DNA from: CAWATZ01 sp963784995
GTDB taxonomy: Bacteria > Planctomycetota > Planctomycetia > Gemmatales > Gemmataceae
NCBI GenBank assembly: GCA_963784995.1
Contig: CAWATZ010000003.1
Coordinates: 2,294,001 to 2,358,000 of the forward strand
Length of the DNA stretch: 64,000 nucleotides
Direction: 5' to 3'
Shown: piece by piece, positions 43,038 through 51,983 of the stretch
Position numbering within the stretch: position 1 is the first letter of the stretch
Layout: every line of letters begins with the position of its first letter
Made by a program: the position numbers and the translations under genes
Notes under the pieces: model-generated
What the model was told of the DNA's origin: nothing
Databases searched by the model: none
What the model saw: only the letters and a program-made list of their open reading frames with translations

Positions 43038-43084
43038 AGGGCGGGAAGTAACGGCAACGCCGCCGCCTCTTCCCGCCCTTTTTC
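43038..43084 (+). terminator. rho-independent terminator
   Basis: AGGGCGGGAAG and CTTCCCGCCCT form a perfect 11-bp stem followed by TTTTT, 26 bases after the FlgM-like gene. Confidence 0.85.
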
Positions 43085-43161
43085 CGTTCTCCGATGGGCA
43101 AGAGGGAGCATACGGCTATAATTAGGGGGAGAGATTCGCCGCCCAAGCAGAGGAGACAGCC

Positions 43162-43650
43162 GTGTCTTTGCCAGCGGTAGCCGTGTCGCAAAGCCCGGAG
43201 GACAAGTTCCGGGAGTACCTCGCCAGCCGGGCCAGGCCGCAGCGCTTTACCGAGCAGCAGCGCGACATGGTCCGTTACGTGTTCAGCCAGCACAATCATT
43301 TCAACGCTGATGAACTATTCGATGATCTGAAGAAAGCAGGCTTTGACGTCAGCCGGGCCACCGTCTACCGGACCCTGGCGAAGCTGGTCGATGCCGGTCT
43401 GTTACGCCAGCTGGAGCTGGGTCCGCGCAAATACTACGAGCATGATTACGGCTACCCGCAGCATGAGCATTTGCAGTGCAGCCAGTGTGGCAAGGTGATT
43501 GAGTTTCAGAGCCCGGCGATCGAGGCGATCGTCGGCGAGGTGTGCCGGCAGCACGGCTTCCACGCCAGCAGCCACACCTTTGTCATCCGAGGCGTCTGCG
43601 TCGAGTGCAACCGGGCCAAGGTCAACAAGCGGCGGCTGGATTTGATTTGA
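43162..43650 (+). CDS. Fur-family metalloregulator
   Basis: 162 residues from a GTG at 43162. The winged helix covers RFTEQQRDMVRYVFSQHNHF to RATVYRTLAKLVDAG; the dimer/metal half has KYYEHDYGYPQHEHLQCSQCGKVIEF and GVCVECN, giving CxxC pairs for structural zinc and histidines for a regulatory metal. The metal (Fe, Zn or peroxide sensing) cannot be told. A TATAAT at 43117-43122 lies about 40 bp upstream. Confidence 0.9.
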   Translation: MSLPAVAVSQSPEDKFREYLASRARPQRFTEQQRDMVRYVFSQHNHFNADELFDDLKKAGFDVSRATVYRTLAKLVDAGLLRQLELGPRKYYEHDYGYPQHEHLQCSQCGKVIEFQSPAIEAIVGEVCRQHGFHASSHTFVIRGVCVECNRAKVNKRRLDLI

Positions 43651-43653
43651 TTC

Positions 43654-43812
43654 TTGTTTATTGCGCCGCAGGAAGATAAAGGGCGATGCCCCTCCGACCC
43701 AGGGCGATGCCCTGGGCTATTGTGTTGCGCCCCTTCGGGGCGGAAAACCAGGTCTTTCGCCCCGAAGTCAGGTGCCGAGGCCGACTTTCTCTTTCTGAGG
43801 CGCAATAAACAA
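43654..43812. mobile_element. 159-bp MITE-like element
   Basis: Ends are TTGTTTATTGCGCC and its exact complement, extending with 25 of 28 matches. Inside are short palindromes (CCCAGGGC/GCCCTGGG; GCCCCTTCGGGGC). It codes for nothing. It lies 4 bp after the Fur stop and 12 bp before the esterase stop, a convergent junction. No target duplication is obvious. Confidence 0.75.
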
Positions 43813-43823
43813 ATCGAACAGGC

Positions 43824-45371
43824 TCACTTCCCCTTTCCCCCCCGAGCGATGGCGTCCGCCATCTCCCGGAGCATCTGGCTCTCGGTCTGCCCGCGCCAGT
43901 TGTGGTTCTTCCGTGGCCCATAGACGAACCGGTGTCCCGCCGCCGGCTTCGCCCGGGTCAGGAACCCGTCGAGCAGGTGGACTGCCTCATTGAGGAAGTA
44001 ATCGTCGGCATCGCCGACCCAGACGCGCAGCTTGCCGTGCAACTTCGGGCCCAGCGTTTTCCAATCGCGCTGCAGGACCAGGTGCAGGTCGTACTTCTTC
44101 CACTGTTCCAGCTGGGTCCGGTCCAGCTTCCCGGTCGCTCCATCCCACAGCGGTACAGGCGTGCCGTCCTTGCCGCGGGCGCCAAAGACCGCGTTCCACG
44201 ATGCCCAATCCAGGCCCGACAGTTCCCAGCGGTTGCCGAGGCCCAGCACCCGCTCGCGCAGTACCTCGTGCCGGACCGTGAAGGTCACGTCGCCATTGAC
44301 CTCTCGTGCCGCCGGCCGCTCGAAGCCGTGCCGGTTGACGTAGGCGTTGTCATCCTGGTACAGGTCGATCAGCTCGAAGGCCCGGAAGTCCACAGGGTCG
44401 GGACAGTGCGACCAGGCCCCGTTGAAGCTGTCGGGATAAAAGACCTGCAGCGCCAGCGACACCCAGCCGCCCGTCGAGGCCCCGCACAGCACCCGGCTGT
44501 GACCTTGACCGATCCCGCGATAAGTCTTCTCGACGTGCGGAATCAGTTCCTTGACCACCGCATCGCCGTAAGGGCCGTTGCTGGCCGAATTGACCTGGTA
44601 CGGATCGCCAAAAGGGCCGGCTCCGTCCAGGTGCAAAAGGAGCATTCGCGGCCCCTTCGGGTCCCGCCAGGCCTGGCCGAACTCGGAATCGTCGGCGATC
44701 AGGTCCTCCGCGGCCGTGCAGCGGGTGCCGAAGCCGCCAACGTGGACCAGCAGCGGATATTTCCGATCGGCGTCCTTGTCAAAGTCGCGCGGCAGGACCA
44801 CGGCGGCACGCAGGTAGATTGGCCGGCCATGAAACTTCGTCAGCAGTTCGGACCGCAACTTGAGGAATTTCACCGACTCGGCATCGTCGGGCAGTTTCTC
44901 GGCCGCGATCTTGCGGGTCAATTCCAGCCGGACGGTCCCGCCCTTGCGTGGGTCGATCATCGTTTCGACAGGATCGCTGTAGAGGTTGCCCGGGGCGGAG
45001 ACGAGCCGCAGATCGCGGTTATAGTCGAAGACGGCCTGAATCCAGTATTTGCCGGCAGGGACGCGGACCAGCTGTTCCTGGGGAAAGACCAGAGCGGTCT
45101 GATCGATGACCGCCTTGACGCCGGGGGCGAAGCCCTTGACGTCAACGCCCATCCTCGGGGTCGCATCGATTCCGGTCTCGGCGGCCCGGTCGCGCGGTTG
45201 GCCGCCCTTGCCGCGGCCGAGAAACACCAGCACCCGGCCATCCCGCGGAGCGTCCAGCAGGCCGCGGGCCACCGTGATCTCGAAGCGAAGGGCGGTCCCT
45301 GACGGGCTGCCGCCCTGGACCAGGACCAGGGATGCCAGGAGAAGACCCAGGAAACAGGCAAGTATGCGCAT
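43824..45371 (-). CDS. exported esterase (alpha/beta hydrolase, enterochelin-esterase-like)
   Basis: 515 residues from an ATG with GGAGCGGAAGG; the signal peptide is MRILACFLGLLLASLVLVQGG. The core has RKYPLLVHVGGFG, the nucleophile elbow CGASTGGWVS, and KNHNWRGQ near the end with the histidine. The N-terminal ~150 residues form a beta domain of the kind seen before such esterases. Substrate unknown. Confidence 0.8.
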   Translation of the reverse strand: MRILACFLGLLLASLVLVQGGSPSGTALRFEITVARGLLDAPRDGRVLVFLGRGKGGQPRDRAAETGIDATPRMGVDVKGFAPGVKAVIDQTALVFPQEQLVRVPAGKYWIQAVFDYNRDLRLVSAPGNLYSDPVETMIDPRKGGTVRLELTRKIAAEKLPDDAESVKFLKLRSELLTKFHGRPIYLRAAVVLPRDFDKDADRKYPLLVHVGGFGTRCTAAEDLIADDSEFGQAWRDPKGPRMLLLHLDGAGPFGDPYQVNSASNGPYGDAVVKELIPHVEKTYRGIGQGHSRVLCGASTGGWVSLALQVFYPDSFNGAWSHCPDPVDFRAFELIDLYQDDNAYVNRHGFERPAAREVNGDVTFTVRHEVLRERVLGLGNRWELSGLDWASWNAVFGARGKDGTPVPLWDGATGKLDRTQLEQWKKYDLHLVLQRDWKTLGPKLHGKLRVWVGDADDYFLNEAVHLLDGFLTRAKPAAGHRFVYGPRKNHNWRGQTESQMLREMADAIARGGKGK

Positions 45372-48300
45372 CCTTCCGCTCCATTCGCGCACTCATGAAT
45401 CGGAAGAAGCAAAAGAGGACAAAGAGAACAAGATGAAGAGGAAGAGAAGGAAGAGGATTAAGCGATAAGCTAGCTAAGAGAAGGTAGGAAACCCTGGGGC
45501 TGACCTTCCGACTCTTCCTCGTAATCAGCGTCATTAGTGCTTTCCTGTTGTTAATCTTCATCTGTACTCTTTCTCTCTCCCTTCTTGTCGGTAAGTACCC
45601 TTCGCCGATGAACTGTGGCGGCGGCTCCTTGAGGCTGGCCAGGAACTCGACAAGGTCGCGCAACTCACGCCGGGAGAGGTGCTTGAGCAGATCGTCAGGC
45701 ATGGCCGACTTGCCCGTGCCGCGTTCCTCGATCTGGTCCTTGGGCACCTTGAGCAGCTGCCCCTCGGCGGTCATGAGCTGCACTTCCTTGCTGTCCTCCT
45801 GGCGCAGGACGCCGGTGAGCGTTTTGCCGCTGGACAGGGTCAGCACGACGCTCTCGTAGCCCTTGGCGATCTGCTTGCTGGGCAGCACGAGCGACTCCAG
45901 CAGATAGTCGCGTTTCTGTTTGGCCCCGATGCCGGCCAGCTCCGGACCGACCTCGCCGCCGGTGCCGTTGAGCTTGTGACAGCGCTGACAGGACAGCTCC
46001 GCCTTGTAGAGGAACAGTTGCCGGCCGCGTTCGCTGTCGCCGCCGGCCAGGGCTTCGCGGTGCGGGGCCAGCGGATCGTCTTTCGATCGTCCGGACTCGT
46101 AGCGGGACAGCCGCTCCTTCAGAGCGGGAGACTTGCGCTTGACCACGGCCTCGATCAGGTCCAGGTGCAGTTCCAGCGGCAGTTTGCCTTGCAGCAGCAT
46201 ATCAAGCTGGCTGGCGAGGACCTGCTCGACCGCGGCTCCTGACAGGGCGGCCAGAGAGGCCAGCGCCCCTGGCGCTCGACCGTCTCGCCCCTGTCCAGGG
46301 CCTCTTGCAGCAGCGGCAGCGCCTGGCCGGGACGTAACAGGGCCAGTTGCCGGCGTGTCTCGGCGCGGACGGCCGGCTGCTTGTCCTTCAGCAGACCGTC
46401 CAGGAGATTGTCCAGCCGCTCGGCCTTGAGGGCGTGCAGGGCCTGCAAGCTCTCGACGCGCATGACCGCCGGCTGGCTGGAATCCTGGGCGAACTGCCGC
46501 AGTGTCGCGTCGATTTCCTTGATCCCGAGTTTGCCCGCCACCTTGGCCGCTTCCAGCCGCAGCTTGTCGGGGCCAGTCACGATCCCGGCCAGGTTGCCGC
46601 GAAGAGCAACAACAGCATCCTCCCGCGGGCGTGCCGGCAGGGCCTGAGTCAAGCCGGTGACGCGATCGCGCCGGCCGGGCTTGTCCCAGGTCCCGAGCAT
46701 CTGCACGGCCTCCAGCCGCAGCTTTTCCGGAGCCGAGGCCCGCCCGGCAAACGCAGCCAGGGCACGGGCGTTCTCCGGCTTGCCCAGCCGGAAGTGGGCG
46801 TTGAGGATCCGGTAAAGAGCCATCTCGGGCAGGTTGGGTTTGTGGATCAGCCCGGCCAGGGCCTCCATGCCTCCGGCGACGCCTTCGTCGTGAAGGGCCC
46901 GGACCGCTTCCAGGAACACGCGGGGATCGGGGTCGGAGAGGAATTGCCGCAGCAGTGGCTGGTGCTGCCGGCGCAGCACCAGCACCAGTCCCAGCCGGAC
47001 CGACGGCGACGGATCATTCCTGGCAGCGAGCAATTCCTCCGGACTCATGCCCATCAGCCCCATGACGGCGGCGTGGCGCAGGTAGGGATCGCCGTCGGCG
47101 TTGTCGCGGAGCAGTTCCAGCAGAGGCTTGACCGCCGAATGGTCCTTCAGATGGCCAAGAGCCCCTGCGGCGAAGGCACGGACCCGAGGTTCCGAATCCT
47201 TCAGCAGCGCGATCAACCGGGGAGCGGCGGCAGCAAAGGCGCCCTCGCCGAGGACCCGCGCCGCCTGAGCCCGGACCTCGGCGTCACTGTCGCCAAGCAG
47301 GGCCAGCACCGGTGCCAGACGGCTGGAGTCCCTGCGGCCGAGTTGACCCAGCCCCCAGATGGCGTGCAGGCGGGCCAGGCGATTCTTGCTGCCCCGGGCA
47401 ACGTCGGCCAGCGCCGTCAAGGCTTCGGGCGATCCCCGGCTTGCAAGTTCCAGTTGCGCCTGCTGGCGGATGCGCTTGTCGGCGTGCTCCAGGAGGCGAG
47501 CCAGCTCCTTGACGGATCGCTGCTCGAAGCCCTCGGCCAGGAGCTTCTTGACCTCGGCTACGATCGGCTTTTTCTCGGCCTCGGGGTCGGCAAAGCGGTA
47601 AATCCGACCCTTGCCGGTCAGGCCCCAGCCTTCGACCCAGTCGCTGACGTAGAAACCGCCATCGGGGCCGAAGTCGCAGTCGGTGGCCAGGATGGACCAG
47701 ACGAACTGCTGCCGATCGACCACCTCGAAGGAGGCTCCTTTCGGCTTGACGGCGAAGGTGTGGACGCCGCTGCCGCCCGAGCTGCCGCGGAAGTCGCACA
47801 GGAAGAAATGGCCGTTATAGCGCTCGGCGAGCGCCGCTCCGCCGGGGTTGAAGCACAGACCGGAAGGACCGGCCGCGACGTGGGCCAGCGGCGGCACGAC
47901 GTAGGCGGGCTGCTCGGGGTTGGGCAAATGCCAGATTTTCTCGGCGTTCCACGGTCCCCGGTTGCTGAGGCTGCTGCCGTACTGGTAGCCGATGCGCCAG
48001 CCGCTGTCGCCGCCCTCGACCAGGTAGACCCAGCGGGCCGCATCGCCGCTGTCGGAGTTGTTGTCTCCGGTGAACAGGTTGCCGAACTCGTCGAAGGCCA
48101 GCTCCTGGGGGTTCCGCAAGCCGGTGGCGAAGATCTCCATGTTGCTGCCATCCAGCTCGCAGCGCAGGACCGCTCCGGTGTCCGGGGCGGCCAGCTTCTT
48201 GCCATCCGGGGTGATGACGTTCAGCCCCCGATCGCCGATGGAGAAATAGAGCCGGCCATCCGGTCCGATGGTCAGCCCGTGCATGTCATGGCCGATGAAG

Positions 48301-48932
48301 GAGACGTGGACGCCGAAGCCGGTGCCCAGCGACTTGCGGATGTCGGCCTTGCCGGTGCCCTTGGTGTCTCGGAGCAACCACAGGTCGGGAATGCAGGTGT
48401 ACCAGACGTTGCCCTTGTGGGCCAGGACGCCGGAACCCAGGCCGTCGGCGGCAGTGCGGAAGCCGTCGGCGAAGACGGTGGCCTTGTCGGCGACGCCCTT
48501 GCCCTGGGCATCCTCGATCAGCCGCACCCGGTCATGCTCGACCTCGTAGGAGCCGAACTTGTCCTTGAGGTGCTTGCGGTACATGGCGACGCGGTCGGCG
48601 ACGGTCCGGCAGGCGATGTCATCGTCGAGCCAGGAAAAGTGGCTGCGATTGTCGGTCACGCCGCGGCCAAGGCGGAAGGTCTCGGCGACGAAGCAGCGGC
48701 CCTTCTCGTCGAAGGCAAAGCTGACGGGGTTGGCCAGCAGCGGCTCGGCCGCCCAGAGGGTCGCCTGCATTCCGGCGGGGAGGCGAAAGCGCTTGATCGC
48801 TTTGAGTCCCTCATCCGAGGCGGCGGCAATGCGGGGAGCGTACGGTTTGGTTTCCGGTGCGCCGGGGACGGCCGGCAGCAGCGAGGCAGTCAAAACAAGA
48901 CCGCCCAGGCAGAGAGCAAGGAATTTGTGCAT
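45142..48932 (-). CDS. PVC-type heme-binding dehydrogenase with HEAT-like repeats; frameshift at 46265 and overrun 3' end
   Basis: From the signal peptide (MHKFLALCLGGLVLTASLLP) a beta-propeller sorbosone-dehydrogenase-like part follows (HDMHGLTIGPDGRLYFS, LDGSNMEIFATGLRNPQELAF), then a long helical HEAT-like region, then CxxCH heme (LSCQRCHKLNGTGGEVGPEL). One G appears missing in the run at 46265-46268; the two halves then join. The conserved end, near RDLVEFLASLK, is about 45625. No stop follows: the frame runs through repeat copy 3 and into the next gene, ending at 45142. Start could also be 48947. Confidence 0.8.
45400..45592. repeat. 185-bp-type purine/pyrimidine element, degenerate copy 3
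   Basis: The core CCCTGGGGCTGACCTTC and flanks (GGTAGGAAACCC, CTCTTCCTCGTAATC) match copy 1, with the same polypurine left and polypyrimidine right arms (AAGATGAAGAGGAAGAGAAGG). The ends are diverged, so the bounds are approximate. It occupies the 3' end of the heme dehydrogenase gene and the space before the esterase gene. Confidence 0.75.
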
Positions 48933-49161
48933 TCGGATTGAGGTCATTGAGGTAGTGGCATGGCGAGCAACGATCACGGGGCACGCGCTATATTTTGAGA
49001 TTACCGGCTGCAAGACCGGTCCGCAATCGCAAAACGTGGCGCCCCGAAAGGGATTTCGGGGACTGGCCGGGCGGCCTGGAGCGGATCGAAAAGACCCCTT
49101 GTCGTGGTCCCGCTTGGCCGCTAAGATGCGGCAAGGCGTTGCGGAGACACCGCAACACCAT

Positions 49162-49236
49162 CGGGGCGTGGCGCAGTTTGGCTAGCGCGCCTGAATGGGG
49201 TTCAGGAGGTCGCTGGTTCGAATCCAGTCGCCCCGA
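49162..49236 (+). tRNA. tRNA-Pro(GGG)
   Basis: 75 bases. The 7-bp acceptor stem CGGGGCG/CGCCCCG, a D-arm with GCTAGCGC, anticodon arm CCTGA-ATGGGGT-TCAGG with anticodon GGG at the expected place, and a T-arm with GGTTCGAATCC. Discriminator A. CCA is not encoded. The usual T-loop is intact. Confidence 0.93.
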
Positions 49237-49283
49237 CTGATACAATCGGAAAGCACCTGCTCTCGGCACGACCGGAGACAGCT

Positions 49284-49571
49284 TTGGCAAGAAAAGCTCC
49301 ATCCGAGAACGGGCACAATCGGCTTGAAGAGGCGCTGGCAACGCTGCTTCAAAACCAGGCCGCGCTTCTTGGTCGCCAGGCGGAAACCGACCGGGCGCAC
49401 CTGGAGTTTGAGCGTCGCCACTTGGAATTTGAACGCCAGACAGCCGAGCGGTTCGCGCGCATCGAAGCACAAATGGCTGAGATTATTCGCGTCCTGAATG
49501 AGCATGGTCGGTTGATCGAACGCCTGACCGAGGTGGTGCGCGACAAGATTGGTTTCAAGGGTCAACCGTGA
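49284..49571 (+). CDS. small coiled-coil protein of unknown function
   Basis: 95 residues with almost continuous heptad-like helix: LEEALATLLQNQAALLGRQ, then LEFERRHLEFERQTAERFARIEAQM and VLNEHGRLIERL. No domain is recognised; similar short coiled coils are common in planctomycetes. It lies between the two tRNA-Pro genes. Confidence 0.6.
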   Translation: MARKAPSENGHNRLEEALATLLQNQAALLGRQAETDRAHLEFERRHLEFERQTAERFARIEAQMAEIIRVLNEHGRLIERLTEVVRDKIGFKGQP

Positions 49572-49609
49572 GCCGCAAGCGGCGGGCCAGAGAACCACTC
49601 GCAATCGCT

Positions 49610-49684
49610 CGGGGCGTGGCGCAGTTTGGCTAGCGCGCCTGAATGGGGTTCAGGAGGTCGCTGGTTTGAATCCAGTCGCCCCGA
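49610..49684 (+). tRNA. tRNA-Pro(GGG), second copy with altered T-loop
   Basis: Identical to the first copy except for one base: GGTTTGAATCC instead of GGTTCGAATCC. That base is the invariant C56 (here U), which pairs with G19. This tRNA may be unstable or inactive. Its 3' half is the left half of a 54-bp direct repeat with 51836-51889. Confidence 0.88.
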
Positions 49685-49694
49685 CATTCGCAAG
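49641..49694 (+). repeat. 54-bp direct repeat, left copy (att-like)
   Basis: The 3' part of the second tRNA from GAATGGGGTT through the flanking GACATTCGCAAG recurs exactly at 51836-51889, bracketing about 2.2 kb. Insertion into the 3' end of a tRNA gene is typical of integrative elements. Confidence 0.85.
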
Positions 49695-49741
49695 CCTCGC
49701 TGTGACAATCAGTTGCAGCGAGGCTTTTTTTCCGAAAACGT
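49692..49741 (+). terminator. rho-independent terminator after tRNA copy 2
   Basis: AAGCCTCGCTG and CAGCGAGGCTT form a perfect 11-bp stem followed by TTTTTT. Confidence 0.88.
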
Positions 49742-49801
49742 CGGCCCGGCGGGCGTCGTGCGCAGGCCGATGCCGTGCATCTCCTCATCGGAGGTATGCC
49801 C

Positions 49802-50104
49802 ATGCCACTGTCCCATGCCAACACCAGCGAGGCAGCCATTCTGAGCCGAATCCTGGAACCTGACAAGCCGACGTTGTCCGCAGAGGCTGCCCGCGCCATT
49901 CTCGCCCTCGACTTCAACGCCGCCGACAAGGAGCGTTTGCGCCAGCTCTCGGCCAGGGCCCGCGCCGGCACGCTCACGCCGGACGAGCAGGTCGAGATCG
50001 ACAATTACGAGCGGGTCGGCCACCGGCTCAACGTCTTGCAATCCAAGGCCCGCCGCTCGCTCAAGGGCAACGGCCGCACGAATGGGAAAGCCAAAACCCA
50101 CTGA
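49802..50104 (+). CDS. small protein usually paired with HNH nuclease in planctomycetes
   Basis: 100 residues from the ATG after GGAGG (MPLSHANTSEAAILSRIL). Helical, with TLTPDEQVEIDNYERVGHRLN and a basic end (KARRSLKGNGRTNGKAKTH). I recall such proteins next to short HNH endonucleases; here the HNH gene directly follows but is cut after 16 codons. It may be the immunity or adaptor partner. Function unknown. Confidence 0.7.
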   Translation: MPLSHANTSEAAILSRILEPDKPTLSAEAARAILALDFNAADKERLRQLSARARAGTLTPDEQVEIDNYERVGHRLNVLQSKARRSLKGNGRTNGKAKTH

Positions 50105-50110
50105 TTCCGC

Positions 50111-50158
50111 ATGGACCGCGAACTGGAAGAGCTGGTGTGGGAGCGAGCCGGCAACTGC
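50111..50158 (+). pseudogene. 5' remnant of an HNH endonuclease gene
   Basis: MDRELEELVWERAGNC, 6 bp after the small gene's stop, is the typical start of the partner HNH nuclease (next expected: a CxxC and an HNH core). After residue 16 the sequence loses all similarity and has no CxxC or histidine core. The truncation point is inside the putative inserted element. Confidence 0.6.
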
Positions 50159-50331
50159 TCGGTCATGCGCCCCCCTCACCAAGGGAACAGTATGGCTGTC
50201 CGTGGGTGGTAACTACGAATCGGGCTCAAACCAGGCAAGTCCGAGTCGTGAGCGCACCCTCCCCAACCTTCCTGGAGAAAATCCCGCGGCAAAGCGAGGA
50301 AGTGCTTGCTTTCCCGTCATTCCCACGTTAA

Positions 50332-50358
50332 CCTCGGTAATATAAAGTATTATCGAGG
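50332..50358 (+). promoter_or_regulatory. 27-bp palindromic operator before the ZIP gene
   Basis: CCTCGGTAATA and TATTATCGAGG are inverted with one mismatch around TAAAG. The right arm contains the GAGGAG ribosome site, 10 bp before the ATG, so a bound metal regulator could block translation or transcription. The fur-family gene at 43 kb is one candidate regulator (inference). Confidence 0.6.
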
Positions 50359-50367
50359 AGTGGATCG

Positions 50368-51204
50368 ATGAGCGGGGTCGCCTGGTTGGTCGTCTACAGT
50401 GCCGGCATCGTGGTCTTCTCGCTGCTTGGTGGTTGCTTGCCGATGCTGCGGCAGCCCAGCCACGCCCGCCTGCAACTCTATCTCAGTCTGTCGGCCGGAG
50501 TGATGCTCGGGGCGGCGTTCTTCCACGTCATGCCCGAGGCAATGGAAGCGTCCGGGCCGCTGTTCGGCTGGTGGATCTCCCTCGCCGTGGTCGGTCTGTT
50601 CAGCGTGGAGCGCTTCCTCGCTCCCCACAGCCACGAGGCGGACGGCCACGACCACTCGCCGGTAGCGGCCCCTCCGGTCGCCGGCTGGATGGCGGTCCTC
50701 GGCCTGACGATCCACACCTTCATGAACGGCGTGGGCCTGGCCGGGGCTGTCGCAGCCGAGGCGAGCGGCGTGATCGTGCCAGGGGTCGCCCTCTTCCTTG
50801 CGATCCTCCTGCACAAGCCGGCCGATGCCCTGGCTATCTCGACCGTCCTCAGTCGGAAAGGGACGCCGCTAGGGAAGCTGTGGATGGTGCAGTTGGGGTT
50901 TGCGGCGATGGTTCCCGTGGGGATCGTCGCGTTTCAAGTGACCCAGGGAACGATTGCGAAGGGGCTCCAGAACCAGCTCACCGGGTTTGCCCTCGCCTTC
51001 TCGGCCGGGACGTTCTTGCTGATCGCCCTGTCCGACCTGCTCCCCGAGGTGCAGTTTCACCGCCACAACCGGGTATCGCTCTTCCTGGCCCTCCTTCTGG
51101 GGGTTGGGCTGATGGGCGGGATCGCCATGCTAGAGGGCCATAAGCACGGCGAGCCTGGAACTGAGCAAGAGGGCCATGAGGAGGGCCATCACCACCATGA
51201 TTGA
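50368..51204 (+). CDS. ZIP-family metal transporter
   Basis: 278 residues, eight hydrophobic segments. Metal-site motifs HVMPEAMEASG, the TM4/5 TIHTFMNGVGL and ILLHKPADALAIS are those of ZIP proteins. A His-rich loop (HSHEADGHDH) and a His-rich C-terminus (GHEEGHHHHD) fit metal sensing. It imports Zn or other divalent metals. It is the only intact recognisable gene in the tRNA-bounded insert. Confidence 0.88.
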   Translation: MSGVAWLVVYSAGIVVFSLLGGCLPMLRQPSHARLQLYLSLSAGVMLGAAFFHVMPEAMEASGPLFGWWISLAVVGLFSVERFLAPHSHEADGHDHSPVAAPPVAGWMAVLGLTIHTFMNGVGLAGAVAAEASGVIVPGVALFLAILLHKPADALAISTVLSRKGTPLGKLWMVQLGFAAMVPVGIVAFQVTQGTIAKGLQNQLTGFALAFSAGTFLLIALSDLLPEVQFHRHNRVSLFLALLLGVGLMGGIAMLEGHKHGEPGTEQEGHEEGHHHHD

Positions 51205-51454
51205 GTCAAATGGGTCGCGTGCCGGCAGATCCCGCGATCTGCCAGGTCGCGGCCCTCTACAAGCACTCCCTGACGATCAGGGAGCGGCAGGAAAGGAAAC
51301 TCGCCCTTATGCCCAAGCGTGTGGAGATCCGGCATTTCAAGAATTGCTAACGAGACATTTCGTGGCAAGGGAGTTTGAGAAACCGGAAGAAAAGCATCTT
51401 GACCCGGGGCAACAAACACGACTTCAACCAATTTGAAGAAAGGTAAGATGACAG
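51205..51454. other. 250-bp stretch, possible TPR gene scrap
   Basis: A short frame around 51210-51350 reads AALYKHSLTIRERQ, similar to a tetratricopeptide unit, then stops. There is no start or continuation, so it is at most a scrap. Confidence 0.3.
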
Positions 51455-51736
51455 ATGAGCGCCGAAACAGTAGTAAAAGGCATGAATCAGCAGCGTGTTG
51501 AATGGGGAAATGATCAGGAGTCGTCATACGACGACGTGATCGCAACTATCGAAACCGGATTGAGGGAATCCGACATCCAGGCTAAGGCGCTACAACAGAA
51601 ACTGGAAAGTATGGGCGAACCGGAGGCATATATCAAGTATCGGCTCAACCCTTACGCGATTCAGATCGACTTGCTGACGGGGCTTCTTCTTACCGCCAAG
51701 CAACTACAACGCGACGGCTGGACACCCGAACTGTAG
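51455..51736 (+). CDS. hypothetical protein
   Basis: 93 residues, MSAETVVKGMNQQRVEWG. It is mostly helical, with ESSYDDVIATIETGLRES and PYAIQIDLLTGLLLTAKQLQRDG. No family recognised. It is the last gene before the right tRNA fragment and less GC-rich than the flanks. Confidence 0.5.
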   Translation: MSAETVVKGMNQQRVEWGNDQESSYDDVIATIETGLRESDIQAKALQQKLESMGEPEAYIKYRLNPYAIQIDLLTGLLLTAKQLQRDGWTPEL

Positions 51737-51835
51737 CAAACCAGTCAGCAGGTCTGAGCTACCGGCATTGACTTAACTTCAGTAATTGCATATACTTAAA
51801 TCAGAAGTGTTCAGGCTGCGAAGGCAAGTGCTTCC

Positions 51836-51889
51836 GAATGGGGTTCAGGAGGTCGCTGGTTTGAATCCAGTCGCCCCGACATTCGCAAG
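51836..51889 (+). repeat. 54-bp direct repeat, right copy: 3' tRNA-Pro fragment
   Basis: Exactly repeats 49641-49694 including the altered T-loop, but the 5' half of the tRNA is missing. It is followed by its own terminator (51886-51927). Confidence 0.88.
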
Positions 51890-51927
51890 GGCTGTCAGGA
51901 GCAATACTTCTGGTAGCCCTTGTTTTT
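51886..51927 (+). terminator. terminator after the tRNA fragment
   Basis: CAAGGGCT and AGCCCTTG form an 8-bp stem followed by TTTTT. It differs from the terminator after tRNA copy 2, so two tRNA 3' ends with distinct flanks have been combined. Confidence 0.75.
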
Positions 51928-51983
51928 GCGCGGTGGACTGTTTACCCCTACTTTTCTGTTTCCCTGCACGCAGGTGGGTAAAA

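Noticed and set aside
46347..48941. 864-codon open frame opposite the heme dehydrogenase
   Set aside because: Antisense shadow caused by GC-rich third positions; the real gene on the other strand has clear motifs.
51205..51350. tetratricopeptide gene
   Set aside because: One TPR-like unit only, without start or continuation.
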